A stretch of 62,908 nt of DNA, taken from contig JAAXGW010000027.1 of NCBI GenBank assembly GCA_012267385.1, forward strand, positions 1-62,908. Reading direction: 5' to 3'. Each line of letters begins with the position of its first letter. The first letter of the stretch is position 1. This DNA is from OMG group bacterium. Lineage in GTDB: Bacteria > Pseudomonadota > Gammaproteobacteria > Pseudomonadales > Azotimanducaceae. This document shows, piece after piece, positions 8,678 to 17,380 of this stretch. Below the pieces are notes generated by a model. The model saw only the letters and a list, made by a program, of their open reading frames with translations. It did no database searches and was not told the DNA's origin. The position numbers and the translations under genes are program-made.

Positions 8678-10087
8678 ATGAGAAAACTAATTTGTACAGC
8701 GGCGGTAGTTAGTGCCATGATTTTCATTCCCATGTCGAGTGGAGATGAAGAGTCTAAAGACACAAACTTTTCAGTCAACGGGGACTTTAGTAACACTCTT
8801 GCCGTTGACTTCGCAGAAGCGACGATAACGGTAACATCAACCGGTTTGTCGGAAGACGGTGATCCAACACAGGTCACACTAGCAAGTGCCGATCTGGTTG
8901 ACGGGAAGTTTGTACTTGAAGGTTTTGTGGATGAAGCGACTATTGCGAATATTTCGCTTCGACTGCCCGACGAGGATTATCCCGCGACGGGTCGAGCGAT
9001 TATCGAACCAGGAAGTGAGTTAACCCTAGAGTTTTTTGGTCCTCGCCATAGCCTACTGGCTAAGGGTGAAGGTTTACATGCTGAACTCATTTCAAGTTGG
9101 GAACGTGATCCAGAGTACCTAGATGCTAGCATTGCGCACGGTTTTTACATGGAGAGCATTTACGCTCGAATGGATAAACAACAAGCTGCAATGGAAGCAG
9201 AAGAAGAAGTTGCAAACGAGGAAGAAACTGAAGCCGTAGAGGAGGAAGAAGAGCTTGCTGAAGAACGCGAACCTTCTGAGCATGCCGAAGTACGTGATTG
9301 GGCGTCTTTGGAGTGTAAGGATTATGCGGTAGCAAATTACGTCGGTGTTCTAGATCGCGTCTACGACGATAACGAATATCCTCTTCTCACACAATCTGTG
9401 AGACGAATGAGTGACATCATGACTGAAAAGCGAAATGCTGTGCTAGAAAAAGTCGTTTTGGAATCCGATGACCGTACTAAGCGATTGTTCGCGATGGAAT
9501 TGGGTGCTTTTGGAGGAATGAATCAACAAGCAGAAGCCTTGAACATATGGCGAACACTCGCGACTGAATTGGACGAGCAGATTGTGGCAGCTCGAGTGCA
9601 ACCGACGATTGATCGCTTGGAACATAGAGTTATGATCCAAACGAATGACGAGAATTTGATACCTGGTTCATTTGCACCAACTTTTACCTTATCAAGTTTT
9701 GAAGGTACGGACGTCGCTCTCAGCTCAATCCTGGCAGAGAACGAAGTCGTCATGATTGATTTTTGGGCTTCTTGGTGTGGTCCCTGTATCGCGCAATTCC
9801 CACATCTCAAAAAACTTTATGCCGAGTATGCGGAGAAAGGTTTTGAAATCGTCGCAATTTCATTAGATTCCACACATGAAGATTGGGCCGGAGCGATCGA
9901 AGAGCATCAACCGCCGTGGCTTCAGTTAGGTGAAATTAACGAAGACGGGTGGGGTCCTATTTCGCAACAATACGGAGTTCGATTTATTCCTCACACGTAC
10001 GTGCTCGACGACGAAAGTTGCATTATGAAGAAAGATTTGCAACCTGATGAGTTGGAAGACTTTTTGAAAGCACGTTTCGACAGCTAA
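8678..10087 (+). CDS. TlpA-like secreted thioredoxin 3 (WCGPC)
   Basis: I start this gene at the ATG at 8678 because TAAAGGAG precedes it and a signal peptide begins there; an in-frame ATG at 8558 would add 40 residues without signal character. The 469-residue product has a cleavable-looking signal without a lipobox cysteine and an N-terminal beta-rich domain. A strongly acidic insert follows (about 165-205, rich in Glu), then the extra cysteine LEC (Cys213) and a redoxin domain with ASWCGPC (Cys367 and Cys370). The tail DDESCIMKK supplies Cys448. It is closest in layout to the second paralogue. Lacking the lipobox, it may be soluble in the periplasm while its two neighbours are anchored. A strong terminator follows. 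Confidence 0.85.
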   Translation: MRKLICTAAVVSAMIFIPMSSGDEESKDTNFSVNGDFSNTLAVDFAEATITVTSTGLSEDGDPTQVTLASADLVDGKFVLEGFVDEATIANISLRLPDEDYPATGRAIIEPGSELTLEFFGPRHSLLAKGEGLHAELISSWERDPEYLDASIAHGFYMESIYARMDKQQAAMEAEEEVANEEETEAVEEEEELAEEREPSEHAEVRDWASLECKDYAVANYVGVLDRVYDDNEYPLLTQSVRRMSDIMTEKRNAVLEKVVLESDDRTKRLFAMELGAFGGMNQQAEALNIWRTLATELDEQIVAARVQPTIDRLEHRVMIQTNDENLIPGSFAPTFTLSSFEGTDVALSSILAENEVVMIDFWASWCGPCIAQFPHLKKLYAEYAEKGFEIVAISLDSTHEDWAGAIEEHQPPWLQLGEINEDGWGPISQQYGVRFIPHTYVLDDESCIMKKDLQPDELEDFLKARFDS

Positions 10088-10110
10088 AAGATCACTCGCA
10101 CTTATAAGCG

Positions 10111-10151
10111 AAAAGACCGCTCTACGTTTTCCGTAGAGCGGTCTTTTTTTT
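10111..10151 (+). terminator. intrinsic terminator after the thioredoxin cluster
   Basis: A 16-base perfect stem (10111-10126 with 10132-10147, core GACCGCTCTACG) encloses a five-base loop and runs into T residues to 10151. The stem begins with AAAA, so it may also act on the converging dsbD-like transcript. It closes the receptor-thioredoxin gene group. Confidence 0.92.
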
Positions 10152-10220
10152 GGAGTTGTTTACAGTACTACTGAACACAACGGTGAACACACTGATCGAA
10201 CGCGCCAGTGTATCGACCAC

Positions 10221-12371
10221 CTATTCAAGAGCTGTGCGTCTCACCACACCCCTTGCAGTTAGGACAGCTGGTAGTACAGTTGGTTCGTTGATGTTCCCAC
10301 CTGGTTCGTAATACAGGTATAACGGTACGCCCGCGCGGTCATGTTTTTCAAGTTCTCGCTTGATGTCTGCATCGTAAGAGGTCCAATCTCCTACAAATAC
10401 GATAAATTCATTTTCTTCAAAATGCCGTTGAACCCTATTCGTCTTCAACGCAAATTGTTCGTTGATCTTACAAGTGACACACCAGTCCGCGGTGAAGTAT
10501 GCAAAGATTGGCTTCCCTTCTTCATGTCGACGCTCCACCTCTTCTAGAGACCATTCGAATTCAGGAACCGTGGTGGTTGCGCTGGTGGGAGCAGGGGGCA
10601 ACCAAATAAAAATGGCAACAATACCGGCAGTGCTTAGCCCCGAAACAACGTGCCAAGACACTTTGGAGGACGCGCGTCCTTTGGTCCATGACCACAACGC
10701 AAATGCAGCAATCAACGCAATCGACAAGAACGTGACAACTGCCATATTCCCTGCTTGCGAGCCCAACACATAAACTAACCAAATCGCGGTGCCGTAAAGC
10801 GGAAACGCGAGAAGTTTACGGAACGTGTCCATCCACGCACCAGGCTTTGGTAGTAACTTCCGAATCGGTGGAGCTAAAGTAACTAGCAGATACGGTAGTG
10901 CAAAGCCGATACCCAGTCCAAGAAAGATGGTCAAAAGCAATGGCCACGGTTGGGCGAGTGCGTATCCAGCCGCAAGAGACATTCCAGGAACGGTACACGG
11001 AGACGCTATGAGGACAGCCAGCAAACCGGTGAAGAAGTCGCCTGTACCGCGCATGTTGGTAAGTTTGGTAGTCAATCCTCCCAGATTAGCGAAAGATCCT
11101 CGAATTTCGAACAAGCCGGAAAAGTTAAAGCCAACTACAACCACCAAAAGAGCAAGAAGAGCCACGATAATAGGGTCTTGTAATTGAAACCCCCATCCGA
11201 GCTCGAGTCCCCCTGCCCTTAACAGAATCAACGCTATTGCGAGCACTTGGAAGCATAGCAGTACTCCTGCAGTATAAGCCCAACCTGCGATATTAGCAGC
11301 TTTCGCATCCGAACCTGTCAATTCCGCTACAGACAGTGCTTTTAGGCTGAGAATCGGCAACACACATGGCATGACATTGAGCACAAGACCCCCCAAAAAA
11401 GCAAACATAAACGCAATGAAAAAGTCGCGCATTGGATTTTCTGGTTCGGGAACAGAGAATTCGTCGGTACCGAAATTCCACGGCGTTCTTGTTTTGCCCG
11501 AAGTAAATTTTGCGCTTGGCAACGCCTCGGTTCGGGTGAGATGGATGCGAAATGACTGGCTCTGATTGTCTGCGTTTGGCACGGTTTGTAAAAGCGCGTA
11601 GAACTCGTCATACTTGTCGTAAAAAGCACCCGCAACAGTTTGAATTCGGATTCTCCCGTCATTGACACGAATGGTTTGCTCCGCGGCATGGTCGATGAGG
11701 TCCTTTACTTCGGGAAAGAACCAAACATCTTGTACTAATGAAGATGCCTCCGGGAGCTCAACATCGAGCATCACTTCCGTCTCAGTTGTAGCAAAAGTTG
11801 AATTCCAGTCCACTGCGATAGGATGTTCCGAGCGGGCTTCGTTAAAGCGAGTGTGCCATTCACTATCGACAGAACCATCTCCTTTGGGTAACGTAATCGA
11901 GACTACACCATTCTCGGGAACACATGTGGAATCGTCGCAGGCTAGCCAATCTACTTTCGCGGAAATGGTTACGTAGCCGTCAAATGACTCGGGTGCATCT
12001 ACATCAGCGATGAAAAGAGTGGAGTCTTTGTAACCATACTGCATTTGAGTCAGCAATGGAACGAAATGCGGAGCTTCGAACTGTAAGTCTCCAATAGAAA
12101 AGTTTTCTGGGTGAACCCAACCTTCACGCATGCGAGGTGCATAGCCTGCGTCGCCACCGTTGATCCAATAGATGTGCCACCCTTCTTTGGGTTCTAAATG
12201 TAGCGCGATTGAGAAGGTTTCACCCTCAGCGACACTCGAAACCTCTGACACAAGTTCAATGCTAGTATCGGGTGTCTCCATCTGCCCGTGTAACACCGAA
12301 GTAAACATGATGAAGACTGTGGAAGTCAGCATGAAGCGGAGAGTCTGAAAAGAGCGGTATTGAGAATTCAT
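10221..12371 (-). CDS. DsbD/ScsB-family protein-disulfide reductase
   Basis: This 716-residue inner-membrane protein passes reducing power from cytoplasmic thioredoxin to the periplasm. It has a signal peptide, then an N-terminal immunoglobulin-like alpha domain (about 35-290) with the pair CDDSTC (Cys145, Cys150) of ScsB style. The multi-spanning beta domain (about 312-595) carries the two transmembrane cysteines in NVMPCVLP (Cys336) and IASPCTVP (Cys459). The C-terminal thioredoxin domain has DWCVTCK (Cys631, Cys634). All three relay pairs are present. It converges with the three thioredoxin genes and is the obvious candidate to keep them reduced. The upstream gene is an orphan copy of its alpha domain. 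I give no symbol because dsbD and scsB are hard to tell apart here. Confidence 0.9.
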   Translation of the reverse strand: MNSQYRSFQTLRFMLTSTVFIMFTSVLHGQMETPDTSIELVSEVSSVAEGETFSIALHLEPKEGWHIYWINGGDAGYAPRMREGWVHPENFSIGDLQFEAPHFVPLLTQMQYGYKDSTLFIADVDAPESFDGYVTISAKVDWLACDDSTCVPENGVVSITLPKGDGSVDSEWHTRFNEARSEHPIAVDWNSTFATTETEVMLDVELPEASSLVQDVWFFPEVKDLIDHAAEQTIRVNDGRIRIQTVAGAFYDKYDEFYALLQTVPNADNQSQSFRIHLTRTEALPSAKFTSGKTRTPWNFGTDEFSVPEPENPMRDFFIAFMFAFLGGLVLNVMPCVLPILSLKALSVAELTGSDAKAANIAGWAYTAGVLLCFQVLAIALILLRAGGLELGWGFQLQDPIIVALLALLVVVVGFNFSGLFEIRGSFANLGGLTTKLTNMRGTGDFFTGLLAVLIASPCTVPGMSLAAGYALAQPWPLLLTIFLGLGIGFALPYLLVTLAPPIRKLLPKPGAWMDTFRKLLAFPLYGTAIWLVYVLGSQAGNMAVVTFLSIALIAAFALWSWTKGRASSKVSWHVVSGLSTAGIVAIFIWLPPAPTSATTTVPEFEWSLEEVERRHEEGKPIFAYFTADWCVTCKINEQFALKTNRVQRHFEENEFIVFVGDWTSYDADIKRELEKHDRAGVPLYLYYEPGGNINEPTVLPAVLTARGVVRRTALE

Positions 12372-12432
12372 GAAAGTGCCGTGGGTGTGGAAGTTGATAA
12401 TAAGTTAAACTGAACTAGATGATGAGCTTCTG

Positions 12433-13350
12433 TCAATGAGTCGCTGAAAGTGCTTTGATGTCAGTCGGTGATCTAGTACTCACTTCTTCAAGATCCCGTT
12501 CGGTCAATTGCTTCACGCGTTGGGCTTTAATTTCAAAGGATTTTGGTTTTTCCGCCGCTGAGCTTGGAATTGTGCGGAGGACTCCAACAATCTCTTCATA
12601 ACGATCATAGCGAACACCAGCAACCGACTTGATTCGGACTACAGAATTTTCGACCCCGATGGTTTGTGGTTCCGCGTGGTTGATCAACTTTTTCGCGGCA
12701 GGAAAGAACCACACGTCCGACACATCTCCTGCATCTTCTGGAATTTGGATCTCTAATTCGACGGACTCTTCAGTAGCTACAAATTCCGCCGTCCAGTCTA
12801 CTTTTTGTGGTTGCTTAGCGCGGGCAGCTTCGAAGTCATCATGCCAAGTGCTCAAGTTTTCACCACTTCCCTTACGTAAGGAAAGAGATGCTTTACCTCT
12901 CTCCATAACACACAGGGAGTCATCGCACACTAACCAATTAACCGAACATTCAATTTTGATTGGTCCATCGAATTCGGCTGGAGTCGAGATTTCGGCAATA
13001 AACAGTGCTTTGTCGTTGTATCCGTACGACATAAACTGCATGAAGGGAACGAAACCCGGCTCGGTATACTGCAACTCGCCAGCAGTAAATCCTTCCGGAA
13101 GGGTCCAAGTTTCACTAGGCGCATTGCCATTATCACCTGGATTCGTCCAATAGACATGCCAACCAGGATCTGGATCCAAAGCAATCGCGACACTAAATGT
13201 CGAGTCCTCAGCAACGCTAGTAACTTCAGAGATGAGGTCAAGTTTCGAGTATTGCATTTGGGATTGACCAAGTATTACCGAACTAAGTAAGAAGACTAGG
13301 ATAGACACTGTGGTCATGAGAGTACGTCTAAGAAAAGCTAATTTAAACAT
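12433..13350 (-). CDS. orphan DsbD alpha-domain-like periplasmic protein
   Basis: This product aligns along most of its length with the N-terminal alpha domain of the DsbD-type protein encoded just downstream. Shared landmarks are the GWHVYWTNPGDNG, PFMQFMSYGYNDKALFIAE and DVWFFPAAKKLINHAEPQTI regions. It keeps the cysteine pair CDDSLC. It lacks both the membrane domain and the thioredoxin domain. I prefer the ATG at 13350 (305 residues), which begins a good signal peptide (MFKLAFLRRTLMTTVSILVF); a GTG at 13395 would add 15 residues. The gap to the dsbD-like gene is 61 bases, so both are probably one transcript. It looks like a tandem duplication followed by loss of the C-terminal two-thirds, possibly serving as a soluble electron carrier. 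Confidence 0.8.
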   Translation of the reverse strand: MFKLAFLRRTLMTTVSILVFLLSSVILGQSQMQYSKLDLISEVTSVAEDSTFSVAIALDPDPGWHVYWTNPGDNGNAPSETWTLPEGFTAGELQYTEPGFVPFMQFMSYGYNDKALFIAEISTPAEFDGPIKIECSVNWLVCDDSLCVMERGKASLSLRKGSGENLSTWHDDFEAARAKQPQKVDWTAEFVATEESVELEIQIPEDAGDVSDVWFFPAAKKLINHAEPQTIGVENSVVRIKSVAGVRYDRYEEIVGVLRTIPSSAAEKPKSFEIKAQRVKQLTERDLEEVSTRSPTDIKALSATH

Positions 13351-13491
13351 AAGAACTTGTTTCCGATATGCGAGAGAATTTAAATTTGCAAACACACGTA
13401 AGACAACGAGATCACAACTAAGTTACTCACGTTGAATAGTATCTACCATTTTAAGAAGAATTGAATTACGGGGGCAGCTTCCCTCACGCTA

Positions 13492-14448
13492 ATGTCTAAA
13501 CAGTCACTAGAACAGCACGCCAGACTATTGCAGATCTGCGAGTGTATATTTAGGACCGGAGAGTACTTCCCTAGTACGGTTGCCGAGACTGAGTTGCTCC
13601 TATCTTTTGGTTTTGAGCTACACGGGGATAGACTCGTTTTACCCGCAGAAATCGAATATCTAGACCTAGAGTACATTGAGCAATCTCTCCGTGAAGTTGG
13701 AGCAATGTCGAATTTGAAGAGTGTTCAACTCAAAAATTGTGTCGAGAGCACGAATCAAGAACTATTTAAGGTGATCCGCGACGATGGTATATCAAGTAAA
13801 GTAGTGCTCGCTGAGATGCAAATTGCAGGCCGTGGTAGATTCGGTCGCGATTGGCACTCGCCGGTCGGTCGAAATTTGGCAATCAGTTTAGGTGCTAGAC
13901 TCTCGCGAGCAGCTGATGATATCGGAGCGATCAGTTTGGTCGTGGGTGTCGCGGTTGCAAACGCTATTCAAGAACTTGGGATTGATGTGGTCACATTGAA
14001 ATGGCCTAATGACATCTTATTGGACAATCGCAAAGTTGGTGGTATCCTAGTTGACGTGGTGCAAGCGACAACACCATTCGATATTGTTGTGGGCATCGGA
14101 TTAAATGTCGGTGGAGGTTCATCAACAGAACAGATTGTCGACCGACCTGTTGCAGATCTCGTGGATTACTGCGCGCTTCCAATTCGAAATAAATTAGCAG
14201 GATCGATTATTCGCAATGTCTATGACTCCATTTACAAATTTGAAAATAGAGGCTTTCAGTCTTTTCATGAGAAATGGGATATTCTGGACGTACTAAGGGA
14301 CCAGGCTGTGACTATCTCGGCTTCAAATAATGACATTCGTGGGATTGCACGCGGTGTGAGGGACACGGGGGAGCTTTGTATTGAACTCGACAACGGGAAG
14401 ACTCATCTCGTCAACGCAGGAGAGGTTTCGGTAGACTACTCGAGATGA
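13492..14448 (+). CDS. birA: biotin-[acetyl-CoA carboxylase] ligase BirA
   Basis: The 318-residue protein activates biotin with ATP and transfers it to the biotin carboxyl carrier protein. An N-terminal region of about 75 residues occupies the place of the BirA winged-helix repressor domain. The catalytic domain shows the biotinyl-AMP loop AGRGRFGRDWHSPVGRNLAI (about 116-135) and the motif TLKWPNDILLDNRKVGGIL (about 165-183). A C-terminal beta domain ends the protein. Ligase function is secure; repression of biotin genes is possible, but the helix-turn-helix is only weakly recognisable. The stop codon overlaps the start of coaX by four bases, the usual arrangement in many gammaproteobacteria. 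Confidence 0.93.
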   Translation: MSKQSLEQHARLLQICECIFRTGEYFPSTVAETELLLSFGFELHGDRLVLPAEIEYLDLEYIEQSLREVGAMSNLKSVQLKNCVESTNQELFKVIRDDGISSKVVLAEMQIAGRGRFGRDWHSPVGRNLAISLGARLSRAADDIGAISLVVGVAVANAIQELGIDVVTLKWPNDILLDNRKVGGILVDVVQATTPFDIVVGIGLNVGGGSSTEQIVDRPVADLVDYCALPIRNKLAGSIIRNVYDSIYKFENRGFQSFHEKWDILDVLRDQAVTISASNNDIRGIARGVRDTGELCIELDNGKTHLVNAGEVSVDYSR

Positions 14449-15152
14449 ACGAACTCGTACTGGATCTTGATGTAGGAAATTCGTACACCAAATGGCGTGC
14501 GGACAAACAACGCGGAAGCGTGGGCACGGGCGAGTTACCCAAGTTAAATGGGAGTATCTTTCGTGTTAGAGTTTCTGCAGTAGCTCACTCTGAACAACAA
14601 TTGAGCCGACAGATTCAAGATACCTACGGTGTAGAACCAGAGTTTGCAAAGACGTCAAAGATGCTGTCAGGCGTTCGCAATGGCTACGATGACACTAGCC
14701 AGTTGGGTGTGGATCGATGGCTTGCCTTAGTTGCCGCATGGCTTAGAGTCCAAAGCGATTTGATAATGTTTGACTTGGGAACCGCCATGACCGCCGACTA
14801 CGTTCGTGCTGATGGAAACCATCTCGGTGGGTACATCGTGCCTGGATTGAACGCGATGAAGAATGCACTTGGGCAACGTACTCGGGACGTCCAAGTTCGT
14901 GAAAAAGACTCTAGTTTTCTACTTAGCGAGACCCCGGCAACTAACACTGTCGACGCGGTTAATTTCGGACTTGAGCGAGTCCAACTTGGTTGGATTCAAA
15001 GTTGTATTGAGATTGGGACTCAGACATTCAGTAATACACCCACTCTCATCCTCACAGGAGGAGACTTGGCAGTATCAGAATTGTGTCAACTGTTTCGCTT
15101 TCAGTACTGTCCCGATTTAGTGTTGGAAGGATTGGCTATTGCACTACCGTAA
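14445..15152 (+). CDS. coaX: type III pantothenate kinase
   Basis: This 235-residue protein catalyses the first step of coenzyme A synthesis, ATP-dependent phosphorylation of pantothenate. It is recognised by the ASKHA-fold motifs LDLDVGNSYTKWR near the N-terminus, LGVDRWLALVAAW in the middle, and FDLGTAMTADYV and HLGGYIVPGLNAM after it. It overlaps birA by four bases (ATGA) and is translationally coupled to it. E. coli has the unrelated coaA at this locus, so the birA neighbour is the CoaX type here. Confidence 0.92.
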   Translation: MNELVLDLDVGNSYTKWRADKQRGSVGTGELPKLNGSIFRVRVSAVAHSEQQLSRQIQDTYGVEPEFAKTSKMLSGVRNGYDDTSQLGVDRWLALVAAWLRVQSDLIMFDLGTAMTADYVRADGNHLGGYIVPGLNAMKNALGQRTRDVQVREKDSSFLLSETPATNTVDAVNFGLERVQLGWIQSCIEIGTQTFSNTPTLILTGGDLAVSELCQLFRFQYCPDLVLEGLAIALP

Positions 15153-15249
15153 ACCAAGATTTATATCAGTTGTAGATCGACACTCTAGAAAACGCTTAAC
15201 AAATCTGACTTCACCCCTTAATTAGAATTCCACTTCCTGTCGTCAGTTG

Positions 15250-15325
15250 GCCGCCATAGCTCAGCAGGTAGAGCAGCTCACTTGTAATGAGAAGGTCCGG
15301 GGTTCGATTCCTCGTGGCGGCACCA
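15250..15325 (+). tRNA. tRNA-Thr (TGT)
   Basis: A complete cloverleaf of 76 bases: acceptor GCCGCCA pairs with TGGCGGC, and CCA is encoded. The anticodon loop is CTTGTAA with anticodon TGT at 15283-15285. The first anticodon-stem pair is G-A mismatched. It corresponds in position and type to E. coli thrU, the first tRNA after the birA region. Confidence 0.96.
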
Positions 15326-15404
15326 ACTATATTTGCGCGCGGGAATGCCCCCATTTGTTTCCTTTTTATCGTTCCAATTCAGAATTCTGCTGTAGGGTAA
15401 CTCA

Positions 15405-16604
15405 ATGACAAAGTATCACACTCGAACTCAAGCCATTCATGCAGGCGAACGTATTGACCCAACGACGAAAGCCTCAGCGCCAAATATCGAGATGTCGAAC
15501 AGCTTTGTCATGAGTGAGGTCAGTGGCTTTTCGATTGACGCTTTTGGGGACAACAAACCCTACGTGTACTCGCGCTGGGACAATCCCACGGTGCGTATGT
15601 TGGAAGACAAGTTAGCGGCGCTTGAAAATGCGGAAGCCTGTTCCTGTTTTGCTTCTGGAATGGCTGCGACCTCAGCTATTCTCAATTCAACCCTCAAACG
15701 AGGAGACCATCTAGTCGCAATAGATGTACACTACAGTGGTACTGCAGAATTGATTAGGTTTCTGAGAGACTCGGCGGGTATTGAAGTGACCTTGGTCGAT
15801 CCAACCGATCTTGGAATGATTGAAGATGTTGTGCAGCCGGGACGCACAAGGTTGTTCTGGTTCGAGACGCCATCAAACCCACTCTTGACTATAACAGACA
15901 TTTCTGCCGTGTCTGAACTTGCACACCATGTAGGAGCTCAACTAGTCATTGATTCGACGCTTGCAACACCGATTGCGACTCGACCGCTTGAACTAGGGGC
16001 GGACTTCATCGTCCATTCACTGAGTAAATATATTGGAGGCCATGGCGACGCGCTAGGTGGCGCTGTGTTGTGTACCAGTGAAAATATGAAGCCGATCAGA
16101 GATCACGAACGAGTTCACATTGGCGGGGTCCTAAGTCCATTCAATGCGTGGTTGATCGCGCGTGGATTAGCGACACTCCCGCTTCGTATGCCCGCGCACA
16201 CTGCAAGTGCCCTGCAAGTAGCTCAATTCTTAGAAGCTCATCCTCGGGTAACTCGAGTGCAGTACCCAGGGCTTGAGTCACACAAGGGACACGAAATAGC
16301 GAAACGACAAATGCAGGAGTGTTGGGGTGGGTTGCTGTCGTTCTCCGTCGCCGATGGAAAAGCTCTTGCGCAGCAGATGCCTACCAAGGTAGAGATCATT
16401 CATTATGCGGTGTCGCTAGGCAGCCATCGTAGTTTAATTTTTTGGATGGAAACCGACGAAATGTTGCGTTCGTCGTTCGTGTTACCTCCATCTTTGGAAC
16501 GTCAGTATCGAGAGACCACAGGCGACGGCATATTTCGGTTTGCAGTTGGTTTGGAAGATCCAGATGATTTGTGTGAGGAATTGTCGAGGTGTCTAGAACT
16601 CTAG
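15405..16604 (+). CDS. Cys/Met metabolism PLP-dependent enzyme (cystathionine lyase/synthase or methionine gamma-lyase type)
   Basis: The 399-residue protein belongs to the trans-sulfuration family. It shows the phosphate-binding motif YSRWDNPTVRMLE (about 54-66), the cofactor-stacking segment CFASGMAAT, FETPSNPLLTITD, the aspartate in VIDSTLATP, and the PLP lysine in HSLSKYIGGHGD (about 203-214). The late motif SLGSHRSLI replaces the more usual SLGGVESLI, so the exact reaction is uncertain. Candidates are cystathionine gamma-synthase, cystathionine beta- or gamma-lyase, or methionine gamma-lyase. It is inserted between the tRNA-Thr and tRNA-Tyr genes, where E. coli has no protein gene. Confidence 0.88.
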   Translation: MTKYHTRTQAIHAGERIDPTTKASAPNIEMSNSFVMSEVSGFSIDAFGDNKPYVYSRWDNPTVRMLEDKLAALENAEACSCFASGMAATSAILNSTLKRGDHLVAIDVHYSGTAELIRFLRDSAGIEVTLVDPTDLGMIEDVVQPGRTRLFWFETPSNPLLTITDISAVSELAHHVGAQLVIDSTLATPIATRPLELGADFIVHSLSKYIGGHGDALGGAVLCTSENMKPIRDHERVHIGGVLSPFNAWLIARGLATLPLRMPAHTASALQVAQFLEAHPRVTRVQYPGLESHKGHEIAKRQMQECWGGLLSFSVADGKALAQQMPTKVEIIHYAVSLGSHRSLIFWMETDEMLRSSFVLPPSLERQYRETTGDGIFRFAVGLEDPDDLCEELSRCLEL

Positions 16605-16701
16605 GGCGCACATTTCACTCGTGCGGTTGAGCAACAATTTCCCGCGTATTTGTTGTGGCTCACAGACGATAATTCCGATCGAAATCGGTGTTGGAATACC
16701 C

Positions 16702-16729
16702 TTGACAAACACGCGAAAATCAACAAAAT
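16702..16729 (+). promoter_or_regulatory. sigma-70 promoter of the Tyr-Gly-Thr tRNA genes
   Basis: A perfect -35 TTGACA (16702-16707), a 16-base spacer and -10 CAAAAT (16724-16729, four of six matches). Transcription would start about 30 bases before the tRNA-Tyr gene. No other good promoter is seen between the PLP enzyme gene and the tRNAs. Confidence 0.6.
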
Positions 16730-16769
16730 CCGCAATCTTTATTCGCATGGAGTAGTGTATCCGTAGCCG

Positions 16770-16854
16770 GGAGGGGTTCCCGAGCGGCCAAAGGGATCAG
16801 ACTGTAAATCTGACGTCTACGACTTCGGAGGTTCGAATCCTCCCCCCTCCACCA
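16770..16854 (+). tRNA. tRNA-Tyr (GTA)
   Basis: This 85-base tRNA has the long variable arm expected of bacterial tRNA-Tyr. The anticodon is GTA at 16804-16806 in the loop context ACTGTAAATC, the T arm is GGTTCGAATCC, and CCA is encoded. It is the counterpart of E. coli tyrU. Confidence 0.96.
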
Positions 16855-16883
16855 CAATTTAATGATTGGTAGAGAGTACTGTC

Positions 16884-16957
16884 GCGGGCATTGTTTAGTG
16901 GTAGAACCTCAGCCTTCCAAGCTGATGGCGCGGGTTCGATTCCCGCTGCCCGCACCA
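16884..16957 (+). tRNA. tRNA-Gly (TCC)
   Basis: This 74-base tRNA has acceptor GCGGGCA pairing with TGCCCGC, anticodon TCC at 16916-16918, and an encoded CCA. It is the counterpart of E. coli glyT and lies 29 bases after tRNA-Tyr. Confidence 0.96.
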
Positions 16958-17009
16958 ATTGCTAAAGGCGTAGTATCAGTAACATACTAAGGTTGTTTAC
17001 ATCCCGTAC

Positions 17010-17085
17010 GCTCACATAGCTCAGGCGGTAGAGCGCTTCCTTGGTAAGGAAGAGGTCATCGGTTCAAATCCGATTGTGAGCACCA
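17010..17085 (+). tRNA. tRNA-Thr (GGT)
   Basis: This 76-base tRNA has acceptor GCTCACA pairing with TGTGAGC, anticodon GGT at 17043-17045, and an encoded CCA. It is the counterpart of E. coli thrT. In E. coli tufB follows; here 159 bases without a gene lead to tRNA-Trp. Confidence 0.96.
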
Positions 17086-17244
17086 CGAGAGCCTTAGCGC
17101 TATGGGTGCTGTCAAACGGATCAAACTATAGTGGTAAGCAGATGTCTGTGAATGCTAGAGAATTTACAGTACTCGATGGGTTTAGACAACGTACGATCTC
17201 CGGACTTCAAGAATTGGTGCCCGATTTAGGTGTTCATAAACGAA

Positions 17245-17320
17245 AGGCCAGTAGCTCAATTGGCAGAGCGGCGGTCTCCAAAACCGCAGGTTGGGGGTTC
17301 GATGCCCTCCTGGCCTGCCA
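17245..17320 (+). tRNA. tRNA-Trp (CCA)
   Basis: This 76-base tRNA has acceptor AGGCCAG pairing with CTGGCCT, anticodon CCA at 17278-17280, and an encoded CCA end. It sits directly before secE, as in several non-enteric gammaproteobacteria. Confidence 0.96.
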
Positions 17321-17380
17321 ACCACTTCAGAAGTCCCGTGTTCCGTTAACCAATCATTCCAGCGGAGGAATCTAACGTAG

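Noticed and set aside
17086-17244. Remnant of tufB between tRNA-Thr and tRNA-Trp
   Set aside because: No EF-Tu-like segment is readable in any frame of this stretch.
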